Part shown: positions 46,176 to 57,900 of the stretch, piece by piece
How the letters are laid out: the number at the start of each line of letters is the position of its first letter
Position numbering within the stretch: position 1 is the first letter of the stretch
From: Trichodelitschia bisporula
Taxonomy: Eukaryota > Ascomycota > Dothideomycetes > Phaeotrichales > Phaeotrichaceae
Reading direction: 5' to 3'
Length of the DNA stretch: 64,000 bases
NCBI GenBank assembly: GCA_010356995.1
Contig: ML996687.1
Coordinates: 1,397,148-1,461,147 of the forward strand
The notes under the pieces: model-generated
Databases searched by the model: none
The model's input: only the letters and a program-made list of their open reading frames with translations
Told to the model about the DNA's origin: nothing
Position numbers and translations under genes: made by a program

Positions 46176-47295
46176 ATGTATCAATTCATCAGAACCCTCC
46201 TTGTCATGTGCGCCGTCGGTCTGGCCGCCAGTCTTCCTCAACCGAAGCATGCCACAGCTTCCTTACAGATATACCCCGATACAAATCTAGTCCATGCGAG
46301 AATCCCGGATTCCAGTGGTTACTCCCCTAGCCCCTTGGGTCTCCCCTCGGTCTTCCGCGCCAAAATCCACAAAGTTCGACAAGCGAAGAGCCAGCCTCCG
46401 GAATGGCAAGACAACGTTTGCCGCGGGCGTAAACTCATCTCTATCATGAAGGCGGCGACTTTGGAGGAAGCAGCAGCGAGCAACGGCGGTAGAGACCTTT
46501 CGACCCCCTGGAAGGATATAAATGATGAGACCCTCACCAAGTACGGCTGGACGCTCAGGGAGCAGCGCATGGGAACTGAGGTCGCCGGAGTCGGAGAACG
46601 GAAGCTCCAAAGTGATCTAGGCATCCAGGGCGTGTCTCCCATGGGTCTTATCGCGCACCATAACAACCCCTGGACAGATGATGCGGGAGTCAAGCGAAAG
46701 GTTCGTCATCCATTATATGCTCCTTAGGTTTCGGTTTAACTGATCGCTCTGTGTTTAGGAAACCTATGGCATTTACCAAGACATCTTCAACCCTGCATTC
46801 GGACTGATTGTCGCGGTAATCATCGAAGGCCCATCGTACAGAGCCGAGGAATACGGACTTTCGCAGAGTAACGTCCCTCCTCTCAAGCAATGGGCAGATT
46901 TTGCACACCTCCTCTGGATCCGCCAATGCGAAGCTAAGGGCGTTGACCCTAAGGGACTGCGCTACGTCATTCAAGAAAACATTGAAAACGAAGAGACAGT
47001 TGCACTCATGAACTGGGCCGTGTATTCCACTGGCCAGAAATTTCGAGGATGGAAAGACCGCGGTCCGATTTACTTCTCCGCGGATAGCGACGAAGGCGCT
47101 GCTCTCATCGGATCGGCTAACGGCCGTGGGACGGCGTGGCTCCTTGCGCAGCATAAGGACACTCTCGGCCACAAGACGATCACAAGGGTTGCCGTTTTCC
47201 TTACCGACGTGGACGGGGACAAGGACTACAGGTCGTACTCGAGCAAGATGGAGGACATCCAGATCAACGCGCTGTACATCATCGAAAACGTGTAA
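46176..47295 (+). CDS. Secreted protein of a fungal family of unknown function
   Basis: Two exons (46176-46700, 46759-47295; 58-nt intron, GTTCGT...TTTAG) give 353 residues. The chosen ATG begins a clear signal peptide (MYQFIRTLLVMCAVGLAAS), so upstream in-frame ATGs at 46065 and 46074 are less likely. The second half carries a pattern I recall from many Dothideomycete proteins of unknown function: LKQWADFAHLLWIRQC, LRYVIQENIENEET, and then a block ending SANGRGTAWLLAQHKDTLGH and KTITRVAVFLTD. Most relatives I recall lack a signal peptide, so a secreted version may be a host- or substrate-directed form. No catalytic motif is visible. A 238-codon frame on the opposite strand is a shadow. Confidence 0.75.
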
Positions 47296-48448
47296 ACCGG
47301 AGACATATCTCGACCGCCTACGTCCGGGAAGAGCTGCAGTCTCGTCCATGTCCGTGGGACCGACTTCAAGATTGACCCGCAAGACATTGGGCAGTTGGTT
47401 TGACACATGAACAGGGTAGAAATACAGTATCGTTTCGATCTTCCGAGACGTGTGTTCGAGCTCACTTGCACGCTGAAATACAGAGATATTAAAACGTGTC
47501 TCCGTCCTATCTTTTTACTGCTTCATCTCTCCAAGCCCCCATTCTTCCTTTGATGCATCCTTTTCCCTTCTTGTCTCTCCATTTGATTGCTGGCAGTGTG
47601 ATATAGTGCAATGGCATGTACCGATGGGAAGGCCGGATTGGCCGGGTCTTTTCCTACTTCGTCAGGTTTCCAAGGCAAGGCATGCCATAGCAGCAACACC
47701 ATGCTTCTTCTTCTCCTTTTCCTTCTCCACGACTCTCTTCTATTTCTTCTCGCAGTTGAATCAAGTCTCGCTCTGAGGCTTCCTCCATAACCGTGTTTAC
47801 ATAGGTCACACAACAGTCTCGCCTTCGAGCTCCAGCCTCCGCCGAACCCCTCATCTGAACCGCAGGCAAACGACGGCGAGTCCGACAACCGTTCGCCAAA
47901 ACCAGCTCTGAAACCTCTTGCGATGAAAGCCTCGGTGCGAAGCGGCGTGTTCTCGTTATGCAGGTGCAAAGATCAGAGTTGATTATGTCCTTTGGTAACG
48001 CCTCATGACCGAAGCGGTTCTCGTAGGGTCCGGCTATGAAAATACCTGAGGCGGAACACCGTGCTCCGAAGGCAGAGATTTGGCTTTACAACAACATGTT
48101 GCCTCCTAAACAGTTGTTGTGGACATCGGTTATGATCTCCAAGACCAAGTATCCCGTCTCGAGTGCAAGGGGATAACTCCTTGGGTTTGCGGCGACAAAC
48201 GCGGAAGCTGACTTTTCCGACCAGTCAGCCAAGTGGAGTTTTACACAGAGCCAGCAACCTGTCGAAGGATTTTGCGCTCTTGCCAATACTACCGTGATAT
48301 TCTGCCTTGGCACTCTCGTGGCAACTATCTCCAACGGCGCCTTCCACATGCGGATCAAGTCGCGCCGCCGCATTTTTTTCTTTCCACCGTAGCCAATACG
48401 AGCCCCTCTCGGGCTCCTATTTTCGACAATCTGGGAGCTGCCAGCAAA
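47296..48448. other. Intergenic region
   Basis: 1.15 kb. A Lys/Arg-rich frame at 47523-47969 (-) has no family pattern. Nothing else is supported. Confidence 0.45.
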
Positions 48449-48920
48449 ATGCAACACCCCAAACATGCTCTTTTCTTCAGCAAGGCCCCCATATCAGCAA
48501 AGTCAAAAAAGCACACTCCTTCAACCATGTAAGTTATCGTTCTCATCACTCTAAAGTTTCGTTTGTTGAAACATCCTCAGCACCATGCCATTGCCACCCT
48601 TCGTGTCGTGGAACCAGTTAAAGACTGTATTCCTCCTCGCCGAGGACGTGGGCGATGTTCTTCAGACTCTCGAGCCCTCCCAAGACGTTGAACTCCTGTG
48701 GACTACCTTCAACGAGCTTCGCGTGGCCATCCTTGAGCGCGCGGAGGCTTACCTCTATCGCAACATTGGTGACGCCAACGACACCCTTGACCAGCGCTGG
48801 TTTCTCCTGGAGAATTTCTGTCGCGAGCGGCAAGTGCGCGACGGGCTCACCCAACTGGCGGAGGCGGTGCTTAGCGGACCTTCCGGTGTGGGACAGATGG
48901 GGGCGGGTACTGGGCTGTAG
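48449..48920 (+). CDS. Small orphan protein with one intron
   Basis: Exons 48449-48528 and 48581-48920, with a 52-nt GTAAGT...CTCAG intron, give 139 residues. Splicing joins MQHPKHALFFSKAPISAK with TITMPLPPFVSWNQLKTVF in frame. The core looks like a folded helical protein: VFLLAEDVGDVLQTLEPSQD, LLWTTFNELRVAILERAE, AYLYRNIGD and LDQRWFLLENFCRERQVRDG. The second exon alone could start at ATG 48584 (111 residues). The acidic helical composition and consensus donor argue for a real gene. I do not recognise the family and no signal peptide or membrane span is present. Confidence 0.6.
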
Positions 48921-50206
48921 TGGCTCGCACGATGGGCTCAAGTGCGATGGCAGTGAATGGGTGTTTACGGCCAACGGCACGCTTTGTCGGATGGGCTCCG
49001 CTTTATCTTGTGGTGTGCACTCGCGCCTGGACATTCCAACCTCATGTTATTGATCTGAATAATGGTCATACCTGCTAGTCTGTCTCTCAATCAAGAGTGT
49101 TCAATAGGCTCCCATCCGTGTTCGTTGACTAGGTGATTCAATGGACTGATACCACGACATATGAGACAGCGCATGATAGAGACATCACTTTCTCAACGTC
49201 TTAAAACGTGATCTCTGTATTTCGTTCACCGGGAGCGAACATCTTTCAAGAGATGTGAAAAGACGAACTCCTCACAGCCAGAAAGATCGTCACTACTCTG
49301 TTGGGCACAATGCTAAGCGCCAGGTCGGCTGGATGCTCGCCTACTAAGCGAGATTCCCCATCCGCATTCGGTTGAGATTCGGATTTGTTATCAAGCTCGA
49401 ATACATCGTTCAAGTCGCAAGCCTCTTCCAGAAAACTTTTCCTTCGGTCAAGTCGAAAATGATTTAAAATCCACAAATAATGATGTGAAGTCACGTGGAG
49501 GGGCAAGGCCGGAGACCTCGTGGCTGCCTCCGTCAGAGAAAGGTGTCTCCCCGACATCACGATCTCTTTCATCTTTCCGACCGACTTCTGAGAACTCACC
49601 GAGTTCAACAGCGATTTCAACACCGTTTTATAAAGGTCGCACTGTCTCAGCTTCTAAAAGTATGAAAAGGCTCGCCAGACCTCCTTGAATCACCTCGTTT
49701 GCATTCTCCTCCGCTCCCATACTTTAACTCAGTGAGTCCCGTTTACGATCTCCATTCAGGCTTCTTACACTTGAGGCAGTTACTCATCAATTGATGCTTG
49801 GGCGATTGCTGCACTGCGAATATTTCTCGGCTTGCATCATCACTCGCGGTTCACTCCTTCCACCTGTCACCCAGGGTGTGCCACCTCCTCGAGAACCTTG
49901 CCTATCTTCCCTGCGTATACATATTGACAACGTCCACACATTCTTCTTCTCCTCTTCCTCCACTGCTTCTAATAACCTTTGTCATATTCATATATCATGC
50001 TAGTATATGTCTTCTGTCGGCTCCGGTCGGCGCCAAGTCCCAGGTCGGAGTATGCGAGCTGGGACTATCGAACTGCAGGTCTCTCGCGGCAGCAAATTCG
50101 ATGCCGGGTGAAACGCCGTTGGCTCGGTTTCCAGCGCCGCCTTGTTTGCCCGAGCGTCTCTGGTAAGTTGCTCTATCCACTTCGAGCTTTGCTCACCCCA
50201 ACGCAG
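48921..50206. other. Gene-poor region
   Basis: 1.3 kb. A frame on - at 49246-49623 has ordinary composition but no ATG at its 5' end and no domain. The stretch 49979-50162 (+) is open and ends at a good donor that would splice to the Cdc42-like exon. Confidence 0.4.
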
Positions 50207-50283
50207 ACTCGGAGGGTGCTGGAAAGACCTGCCTGCTCATTTCGTGTACTACGGACAAGTTCCCAAGCGAAGATGTTCCGTTG
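50207..50283 (+). pseudogene. Orphan exon fragment of a Cdc42/Rho-type GTPase
   Basis: After an acceptor CAG at 50204-50206 the frame reads [20 protein letters not shown] and VP. This is nearly the P-loop to switch I start of Cdc42 (family: [23 protein letters not shown]). The first P-loop glycine is lost, and after VP the sequence no longer resembles a GTPase: no TVFDNY, DTAGQE or CAAX tail follows within 1 kb. Upstream, an open stretch ending at donor GTAAGT (50163) could splice to it, but it does not encode the usual KCVVVGD. Best read as a captured or left-over exon of a host GTPase gene. Whether it is transcribed is unknown. Confidence 0.7.
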
Positions 50284-50939
50284 AGACGCTGGAATACCAA
50301 CATGTGTATATATTCCGGTAGGCATCTCTCGTAAGTACTCTCACATCGACTCGGGCTGCTCCTTACCTCTAAGCAGGCAAGCCCGGCAGTACTCGTGATG
50401 AGATCTCCTATATGGCCATCCACCGGTAGGAGAAGCAGACGCTAGCCGTGATTTATTAGTGAGTGCTGATGCACTTGAAGCTGGAGAGCAAGCTGATGAT
50501 CCTGCGACCAGTGATGCAAGTGAGCCACTGTTAGAGAATGCTCACGAACTCGATATTGTTTGTGAAGCTACCCTTCCACTAGTAAGGACGGTGTGGGAGC
50601 CTGCGATTCCGTATATGCCTGAGATTCTATAAGCATCTCTCACATTGAGCGAACGGGTGCTCTACCACTCACAGCACTTACTATCGTGCTAGGCCTCAGT
50701 GATGGAGCTATAACACGTCCATCGGCTTCCGAAACTCACGAACCTCGAGCGACCTCACAATATCGGGAGCCTATCGAGTTTATATATCCTGGAGTACCCC
50801 CTCCAACGAACTTTTTCATCACCGCTCTCGAGCTATCTGCTAAAAACCTTGAAGCACTAGCCCCTTCCAGCTCGCGCTTCGGAGGCTTTTTGATCTGATA
50901 GCATTTTTCTTCTCTCCTATAAACTTCTTCTTCGCTGAG
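50284..50939. other. Region with open coding-like stretches
   Basis: An open frame without ATG at about 50427-50632 (+) has acidic content (DPATSDASEPLLENAHELDI) and another at 50686-50898 reads PIEFIYPGVPPPTNFFITAL. Neither connects to the GTPase fragment or the next gene by a clear splice. Function unknown; possibly remnants. Confidence 0.35.
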
Positions 50940-51929
50940 ATGGCTCCCCGCCGTCCCACTAAGAAGCGGGTTGCTGCTAAGCACTGCATGGCGGCGACAG
51001 TGATAAACCATCCCCCGAAACGTCGCCGGACCAACGCCGAGGGCGCTTCCGAGCGGGTCCACACCCCGGAGTCGCATGAAGACCTCCTGACTTCACTGGA
51101 GCCGGAGCCGCTGCCAACGATCCGGCACAACCCAGATTCGTGGGCCTGGATGGACGAGGCAACTCTGGAGAGGCATGTGGAGGCGCTGGATAGATATCCG
51201 GAGCAGCCAATGTTTATTCCGGATCCTTTCCTCATACCACCGATCCGGAGGTCACTGGCCCGGAGGGCACCGTTCCACGCGGACGATGCCGCCACCCCGG
51301 ATACGATGGAGGTCGATCCGCTCACCCCGGCTCCCGCCGAGTCGCCCGGCACACCCTCCGGGACAATGGATGTGGACGACACGGCCTCCTCCGACAACGA
51401 AGAGCTCATGTCGGACACCGAGGAAGTCCCCCCGGCCTGGCGCGTCCCTAGGCTCCGGGCCCCGCCCGCCACCATATCCGAGTGGATTTTCGGCCGCCCC
51501 TCGGCTCGCAGTAGCCCACCTCCGGCTACGATCGATCCGGTGGTGCTCTCCCGTCCCGCGGTAACGTGGGAGCCCGCGCAGCTCGAGTGTCGGTTCCCGC
51601 CAGCGGGCACCTTTAGTGTCACGCCGCCAACGAGCGAGGGACGCCGGGGTGCGATCGCGGAGGGCATGAGGCCACGTCCGGCTCCGGCTGGAAGCTTGAG
51701 ACCCGCGACGCGGCCAGGTCCTGCGCCTGGGCCTGCGCCGACGGCTGGGGCACCCGCACCTGCACCGGCGGGTAGAGGCATCACACCAGCTTCCGGGACA
51801 TTCTCGGTTACGCCAGGAACTGGGCGTTTCCTTGAGCCCGGCAGCTCCTCTAGGCCTGCCCCAGCGCCAACAGATATCTGGTCTCCTAGGTCAGAGTCCA
51901 CCGAGCCAGAAGATTCCGACTCCGACTAA
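50940..51929 (+). CDS. Proline-rich orphan protein, probably nuclear
   Basis: A single exon of 329 residues, ATG directly after a pyrimidine-rich leader. The basic N-terminus (MAPRRPTKKRVAAKH, then PPKRRRTN) looks like a nuclear localisation signal. A middle segment has ordinary composition (WAWMDEATLERHVEALDRYP), then an acidic DVDDTASSDNEELMSDTEE stretch. The C-terminal half is disordered with two copies of a GTFSVTP motif (AGTFSVTPPTSEGRRG and SGTFSVTPGTGRF) around a Pro/Ala/Gly tract. It ends in the acidic SESTEPEDSDSD. No domain is recognised; it looks lineage-specific. A 353-codon frame exists on the opposite strand, but its composition fits a shadow and the + frame has the sensible charge pattern. 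Confidence 0.55.
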   Translation: MAPRRPTKKRVAAKHCMAATVINHPPKRRRTNAEGASERVHTPESHEDLLTSLEPEPLPTIRHNPDSWAWMDEATLERHVEALDRYPEQPMFIPDPFLIPPIRRSLARRAPFHADDAATPDTMEVDPLTPAPAESPGTPSGTMDVDDTASSDNEELMSDTEEVPPAWRVPRLRAPPATISEWIFGRPSARSSPPPATIDPVVLSRPAVTWEPAQLECRFPPAGTFSVTPPTSEGRRGAIAEGMRPRPAPAGSLRPATRPGPAPGPAPTAGAPAPAPAGRGITPASGTFSVTPGTGRFLEPGSSSRPAPAPTDIWSPRSESTEPEDSDSD

Positions 51930-52856
51930 CACGGTCGCAGGTGGACTCAGCGCGGGATTCGCTGGACGATCGGCCGCCAAAGGGGTTGCGCTGGGAGGAC
52001 TGCTAGGGACGAGCGGGATGCTAATCCTGCTGGTCAGGCGTCTTCTAGTGCGACCTCCCCTAAATGTAATCTCACGATCACGGGAAGGGGCAGGGGCTGG
52101 CTCCTCCGGCGTTTTTTCAGCGGCTAGGATCTCGGGATCGGGCTGAGCGCGGGACAGGGCACGGGGTGTAGAGTGTGATCTAGAAATAAAAAAACAATAA
52201 GACGACCTGATTACCAAATGATGTATCTGCTGTGAAACTGACTTATAAAGGTGACATTGTGACTCAAGACGGTGAAATCGCCATTCCCGACCCCACTGAT
52301 GATAAAAGTGAAAGGCATCAGGTGCAAGATGGTCGCGCACATATCCCTCTAACAGAGAGTAGTTCTGGTAAGCTAAACAATATAGGAGTACATGACAGAC
52401 AATGTAACGATCAGCTTGCCTGCCGAGAACTCCCTCTCGACTCCTCTTCAAGAAAGACCTCTCGTCCGGTCACGCAGCCTTGGCGTCTTGGCAGCCTTAT
52501 ACCTAACCCACCAGTCAAAGAATCGACTCCCCAACTCGACTGTCCCACAACCCCACGCTAACATCTCTCACCACCAGCTTCACCAGCTTCAACACATCAC
52601 ACAATGAACGTAGATCCCATAACTACATACCCTTCCCACCATAAACCCCCCAAATGCCCCCCCCAAAAAGCATCCATTACAAATACATCACACATAAGCC
52701 CCCCACCCGTTCCCCCAACCACACCAACAAAAACCCTACATACAAGCCTTTAAAAAAAAAAAACCCCGGGGTATATAATAAACGCGCCTCACCAAAATCC
52801 CAAGATCCCCTCCCCAGCCCCTTCTATCCCCTCCTCAGTCCACCCCCTCCCCACAT
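51930..52856. other. Convergent intergenic region
   Basis: 0.93 kb between the ends of the Pro-rich gene (+) and the RhoGAP gene (-). The right part is A/C-rich with an A12 run near 52752-52763. No gene is supported. Confidence 0.5.
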
Positions 52857-54873
52857 TTACTTCCTCTCAAACCCCGGCCCCCCAACCCTCTGCCCAACAA
52901 GCCCAACCCCAACCCCCATCATACTACTCTCCCTCCGATTCTTCTTCCCCGCCCCAGCACCGCCCCCTCCACCACTAACAACAACCTCCCCCCCCGCACC
53001 AACATACACACTACTATTCCGATTACTCCTTCCCCCGGCACGGGGCTGCTCCACCGTGAGTCCGCCCGCATATCCCTGCGAAGGAGGCGTCCCCCCCGCA
53101 AGAGCATTCAGACTAGCGAATGCATCGCCCGGGCCTCCTCCGCCGGTCGAGGCTTGCGCGAGGGGACGCGGGTACGTCCCATCAGCCGCCAAGTACGGTG
53201 TCTGGTACACACTTTGCTGTTGTTGCTGCGCCTGTTCGCGCTGGGCCTGCGCCTGTTCCCGCTCGCGCAACTCGCGTTGCTCGCGCGCCTGCTCACGCTG
53301 CTGCGGCGGGGGATACACACTCCCCGGCAGCCCGAGGCCCGCCCCTCCCCCGCCCATCGTATGCCCACCCATACCCATCCCACCTCCCATACCGCCCGGC
53401 CCTCGTCCCGGCCCAATCCCGCCACTATAACTCGCCGACTGACCCTGACCCTGGGCTTGCGCCTGAGCAGCATACAACGGTTGAAAGCCCGGGAGGCTAT
53501 TCGAGAATCCAGGCGTGTACAGCGGGGTAGGCAAATCCGAGAACATTTGGTGGCGGGGAGAGCGGATTGCGTCGCTTGCTTGGAGGTTATTTTGCGCTTG
53601 TTGGGCGAATTGGGGGTCGCCGGTGACTGGGGGGCCGAAGATGGAGGCGTAGTCCGTGAGGAAGAGTTGGATTAAGGGCGCGGGGATGTTGAGCGTGGGG
53701 GCGAAGACGATTGCGACTAGACCGGTTAGCTGGGTGGGGCTACAAGATGGGAGTTAGGGGACTTACCATTCCGCACATTCATCTTATTAACATCCGCATG
53801 GTCCGCCACATCCGCCAGGTACTCACACAAAAAGCTCAACAACTCCGCATTCGCACGGGGCAGGCGATGCACCAGCGCATTAAACGCGGCAACCTTGCGG
53901 GCCCGATCATCCACATCCAGCACCTTCAAAAAATCCAAATGTAACTCCCTTGTCAGCACGCTAGCAGGCAGTTCGCGCAGATACAGCTTCAGCAACGACG
54001 CCACGGCATGCACGTCGTAGTACTCGCCGTCGAGCAGGCGGACATCGCCCTCAGCATTGAAGCGCTCGCGCAGCGCCTTGATTACGTTCTGCGAGCCGCT
54101 GAGGCGGAAAATGCCCTCTTCGCTGATAGCCATGCGCGCTTGCAGGTACTCGATGCAGCGGAAGACGACGGCGGGGAGGTAAGCCTCCACACCTGCAGGC
54201 TGGGAAACTTCAACGGCTTCGAGGAGGGGGATGCCGAAAACAGTCCTATTTGTGGCCGGGCGTCGGAAGTCGGAAGATACGGAGCCGATGCTTTGACCAT
54301 ATATTTGCCCGGGAGCCAGGTCGCTCGAGCTGCGCCCGCGGAAGCCGAAGATGGAGCGCTTCTTTTCTTTTGCGGGGGTTTTGTTGCCCCATAGACCGGC
54401 GTCTTGGATCACGGTGCCGTTCGTCGGGCCCGAGATGACGATGTGGCCAGACGAGCCTTGCTCACGGTGGCGCGCACCGTTGAGGTTTGGTGAACCCATG
54501 GCTCGCTCCTTGTACAACGGCCCACGCACAGGAGTGTCACCCGGAACCGTCTCCTCGTAGCTCATACCCGGTACATAAACCTCCTCCGGCTCGGGTGTCT
54601 GCATCGTGCGCTGCGTGGGCCGCTCCTTGAGATCCCGAGAACCGGCCGAGTTCGGCCCTGAGCCGACCTTCTGGTCCTGCTTGCCCTCGTGGATGTCGAC
54701 GTACTGCAGCAAAGCTTCGACCCAAGCATCGCGCTCGACGTCGCTTTCCGCGCAAAGCACGTGGCGGACAAGCGCATTCGAGTCCTTGCGCTTGGGCTCG
54801 AGAATCAAAAACGCATGCCGGTACTGATTGTCGTTCTCTTCGTCTTGGCCAACCGGAGACCCACTCTGCTGGC

Positions 54874-54908
<35 letters not shown>

Positions 54909-57900
54909 CTCTGCTTGCCAATCTGCGCCTTGAAAAGCTTAATCGTCCCAATCTGCGGTCCGCCCATACTGTCGTAGTAGCGCAGCTCCGGCCCATCAAG
55001 AATGAAATACCGCGCCTTCCACCCGCCGAAATTCTTGCCCCGCTTCGTCAGGTACCCCTCACGACGCGGCTTCGACGACGGTGAAGACGACGCCACGGCA
55101 GGGATGACACCGGCAGGCGCCACCTCAGCCGGCGCAGTCAAGTCCTCTTCCGCGCCCATGACGCCTGTGGAGAAGAACTCGCAAACCACGAGCGCTGCCT
55201 TTTCCGTCAGCGGTGTGTCGAGAAGCATGTCAAAGTAGGCATCTAGAGCGGCGCGACGCGCGTCAATCTTGGCGGGAGCATGGCCGGCGAACAGGTTCCT
55301 GTCCGGGAGCTTGGCGTCAAACTGGCAAAGGTTCTTCACCTGCTGGTGCAGCGCAGCCAGTGCGATAGTTGTCTTCTCAAGGCGCCACAGCTGGCGACTA
55401 TCTGAGCGCGCATAGATACCAAGCAGGAACACCGGGTCGTCTTCGATATTTTGCAGGAGGATGCTGTTACGCGACGGCCGCAACCGCGATGAAAACACCT
55501 TGACGTCGATGACCGGGAGTGCGTTCGGCGGCAGCAGTAGTCCGGGATACAGCTCCGACGCCAATCCGCGAAACACCTTCTCGTCCGCAGGCGAATCCGT
55601 AAACCGCCCACTCGGCGGCGTACCATCGGGTGATAGGCGCAGTGAATCGGTTGCGGGTGTGTTCTTCTCGCTACTCGACGCACTACGCGCATGCAAGACC
55701 TCGGGCGTCTCGCGAGGGGCCGAAAACAGCGGTGCAGGCATGACAGACGGCGAAGCCATGAATCCCAAGCCCTGCGCCTGAGGCGGAATCATCGGCGAAA
55801 GTGGCGGCGAGGCAATTGTATGAGTCTTCGGAAGACGCGGAGAGGGTGCACCGAACGGTCGATCGCCGGGACGAGGACTCACCGGCAGACCGGGACTGCG
55901 CAGCGGGCTGGTGCCTGGGTTGCGGAGGATGACGGTCGACGTGATGGACGATTCAGAGCCAATTGGGCTGAGGAGCGAGCCGAAGGATGGCGGTGGCCGG
56001 GACTGGCGGGGTGGAGGCGCAGTAACCTCGGGCTCCTTGATCTCGGGTTGGTCCTGGAAGACAGGTGGTATGGTAGGTGATGCCGGCGGCTTGCTCTTGC
56101 TCTTCTTCGACTTTTTAGATGCGCTCCGTGCCTCTTCTCGCTGAGCGGCGATAATCTCACGCGCGCGCTCGTCCGCTTCACGGGTGCGTCGTCGGCCGCG
56201 GGCGAGTTCGTCTTCCTCGAGTGTCTCGGCGATGGGGTCAACAGTCTGCTGCTGCTGCAGCGGCGGCGAGCGGGTAGGCTGCGACAAATTCAGCGGAGCA
56301 GGGGCGTTCTTGCGCGGAGTCTGGCGGTTACGCGGGCTGAAGTTGCCAGTATTACTGACGGGAGTGGCCTCGATGACAGCGACGGAGGGTGGAGCGGTAA
56401 GAGCCGTCGGTGTGGCCAGCGGAGGTGAGACGGGTGAGACAGGCGACACGGGACTAGGAGCGATTTCTACAATCTGGGTCTTGAGGTCGGATGTTTCGAG
56501 GCGCATTGCATTGACGCGGTTCGGATCGCCTGGCGTTACCGAGCGCTCCCGCGAGACGCTAGTAGTGGTAATGGGCGACACGCCATGGCTCGACTCGGGG
56601 TGGGACGCGGAACCAGTGTCCGTCTGGATTGGCGAGGGTGTTGGTTTTGGCGGGTCCGGCGACTCGCGCGTCTCCGGCGTTGCGGCGGGTGCCACATTCT
56701 TTGTCTGTTCCTTCTTCGACGCCTCGGCCGGTCTCGACGTTGCGGGGGATGCGCTGTGGTCGCGATCCAGCACCGAGTCCGGCCGCGTAACAGCCGCATT
56801 CGACTTTTCAGCAATCTGCTCCTTCAGTTTCCTCCGATATCGATCCTTCTCTTTTAATGCGCGTTCCAAGTCTTTATTCAGCCCTAGTATCATGGTCCGT
56901 TGCTTCTCCACCAACCGCCACAGCTGGGCATTATGCGAGTCGGCAGTCTGCTTATCCCTCCAGACCTTCTGCAGCGCCGCCTCGACGCTCCCCGCCGCAG
57001 CAATCAGGCCCGCGACATCCCCGCTGCCGTCTTTGTTCCCCGCCGGCGTTGACCGCGCCGACTGCGACGCATTCGACGAGATGGACGACACGGCGGAGTC
57101 GATGGACGGATTGCGCGGCGGCATGACGGGGCGCGGATCGGCGCGACTGGGCAGCATGGCATACGCGGGCGACGAAGGCGGCGAGAACCCGAGGCCGGGG
57201 AAGAGACTCGAGGGCGCAGAGACGTTGCGCAGCTGCTGCGAGTGCGACTTGAGATCGGGAGGCGATGCAGGGCCACTGCTGCTGTTGGTGCTGCCGGCTA
57301 AATGATTAGGATTGTGGAAGTTGGGACTATGTGGACTCGTGCGTGCGCTGGTATCGTAGCCAAGCAGGGCGTCGAGGCGTTCGCGCGGCGAGCGGGGTCC
57401 TTCGAGGGTAGCGGCGTGAAAGACGAGCGGGGAGAAGGAGGGGGAGAGGGGAGAATAGAGGGCAGCGTCGGTGCGCCCGTAAAGCTTTGTTGTATGCGTA
57501 GTAGGCGCGGCGGCGGAGGTGTTGATGCCGAGACTGCTGGTGTTGGCGGAGTGGGAGAGGGGATTTGGCCGTTTGCGACGCGAAGGATCGGAGGCGGATG
57601 GAGGTGAGGGGAAGAAGTTCGGTGAGACGGCTGCGGCACCGGACCCGGCTTCTCTCAGAGCGCGGATGCTGTCCGCGAGCGTGGAGGCGGATTTGGAGGG
57701 GCGGAGGACGGAGGAGGGGGAGGGAGTTGAGGGAGACGGTGATGCTGACGATGGTGATAGGACATGAGACGAGAGGTATGAGGAGCTGTGTGCGTAGGGT
57801 GGTGGTTGTTGAGAGTGGAGAGTCTGTGCCTGTGCCTGTGCCTGTGCCTGCGCCTGTGCCTGTGCCTGTGCCTGTGTCTGAGCGTATGCCTGTCGCTGGG

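Noticed and set aside
46690-47406. 238-codon - strand frame
   Set aside because: Shadow of the secreted protein's second exon.
47523-47969. 148-codon Arg-rich frame on -
   Set aside because: No family pattern and composition like translated non-coding DNA.
49246-49623. 125-codon frame on -
   Set aside because: Starts at a non-ATG codon, no domain, no neighbouring exon with good splice signals.
56184-57305. 373-codon + strand frame
   Set aside because: Antisense shadow of the bem3 N-terminal region.
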